Notes under the pieces: model-generated
Seen by the model: the letters and a program-made list of their open reading frames with translations, nothing else
The model's database searches: none
Told to the model about the DNA's origin: nothing
Shown here: piece by piece, positions 12,310 through 12,355 of the stretch
Layout of the letters: every line of letters begins with the position of its first letter
How positions within the stretch are numbered: position 1 is the stretch's first letter
DNA from: DSQQ01 sp964443075
GTDB lineage: Bacteria; Chloroflexota; Anaerolineae; 4572-78; J111
Reading direction: 5' to 3'
Length of the DNA: 12,355 bases
NCBI GenBank assembly: GCA_964443075.1
Contig: CAYUCB010000217.1
Span: forward strand, 1-12,355
Made by a program: the position numbers and the translations under genes

Positions 12310-12355
12310 CCGCAAAACCCACATACACCAGCTAATCAGGGTCATTCCAGAGACG

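Noticed and set aside
11461..12345. Long minus-strand open frame (294 codons) antisense to receptor C and kinase D
   Set aside because: It overlaps two genes with clear domain motifs, has no recognisable motif of its own and reflects GC-rich codon bias on the other strand.
12310..12355. Terminal inverted repeat of an identifiable insertion sequence
   Set aside because: The tail is too short and matches no end sequence I can recognise; kept only as an open question about the kinase D break.

Overview
The window looks like a chromosomal piece from a Chloroflexota bacterium, probably Anaerolineae-like. This is an inference from protein style, not a database match. It shows single-pass proteins with very long Pro/Thr/Ala linkers, bacterial Ser/Thr kinases fused to FHA domains, Asp-box and TolB-like propeller ectodomains, an effector-associated domain (EAD7-like), and intergenic palindromes. 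Base composition is uneven: roughly the first 2.6 kb and the 3.6-4.5 kb gap are clearly AT-richer than the GC-rich kinase/FHA block from about 4.5 kb onward.

Left part (about 38-2032, minus strand): a two-gene operon. A 584-aa membrane protein has a short cytoplasmic N-terminus, one membrane segment, a Pro/Thr-rich stalk and a TolB/PD40-type beta-propeller outside. It is followed 15 nt later by a 74-aa stand-alone EAD7-like adaptor. A divergent intergenic region (2033-2325) carries overlapping TGTCAC/GTGACA palindromes and a good sigma70-type promoter. That promoter reads into a plus-strand type II toxin-antitoxin pair (small antitoxin and PIN toxin, overlapping TAATG) and directly on into uridine kinase (udk).

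Middle (3624-4484): a 500-bp gene-free stretch with three separate perfect or near-perfect inverted repeats, then a promoter-like TATAAT site and a small ribbon-helix-helix regulator just upstream of the kinase block.

Right part (4485 to the end, plus strand): four co-oriented genes that look like one cell-surface phospho-signalling module. They are (A) a 988-aa Ser/Thr kinase with an FHA domain, one membrane segment, an Ala/Thr stalk and a seven-blade Asp-box propeller; (B) a 768-aa FHA membrane protein with a carbohydrate-binding-like ectodomain; (C) a 666-aa membrane protein with two FHA domains inside and four Cys-paired Ig-like domains outside; and (D) a second Ser/Thr kinase whose reading frame stops exactly at the HRD catalytic loop, close to the window end. 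Proposed logic (inference): extracellular ligand or wall sensing by different ectodomains, phosphorylation of threonines in the juxtamembrane linkers by A and D, and clustering through the cytoplasmic FHA domains. Repeated T-hydrophobic-x-P motifs in the linkers of A and B are candidate phospho-acceptor/FHA docking sites. This FHA-receptor array is the best candidate for an undescribed system in the window.
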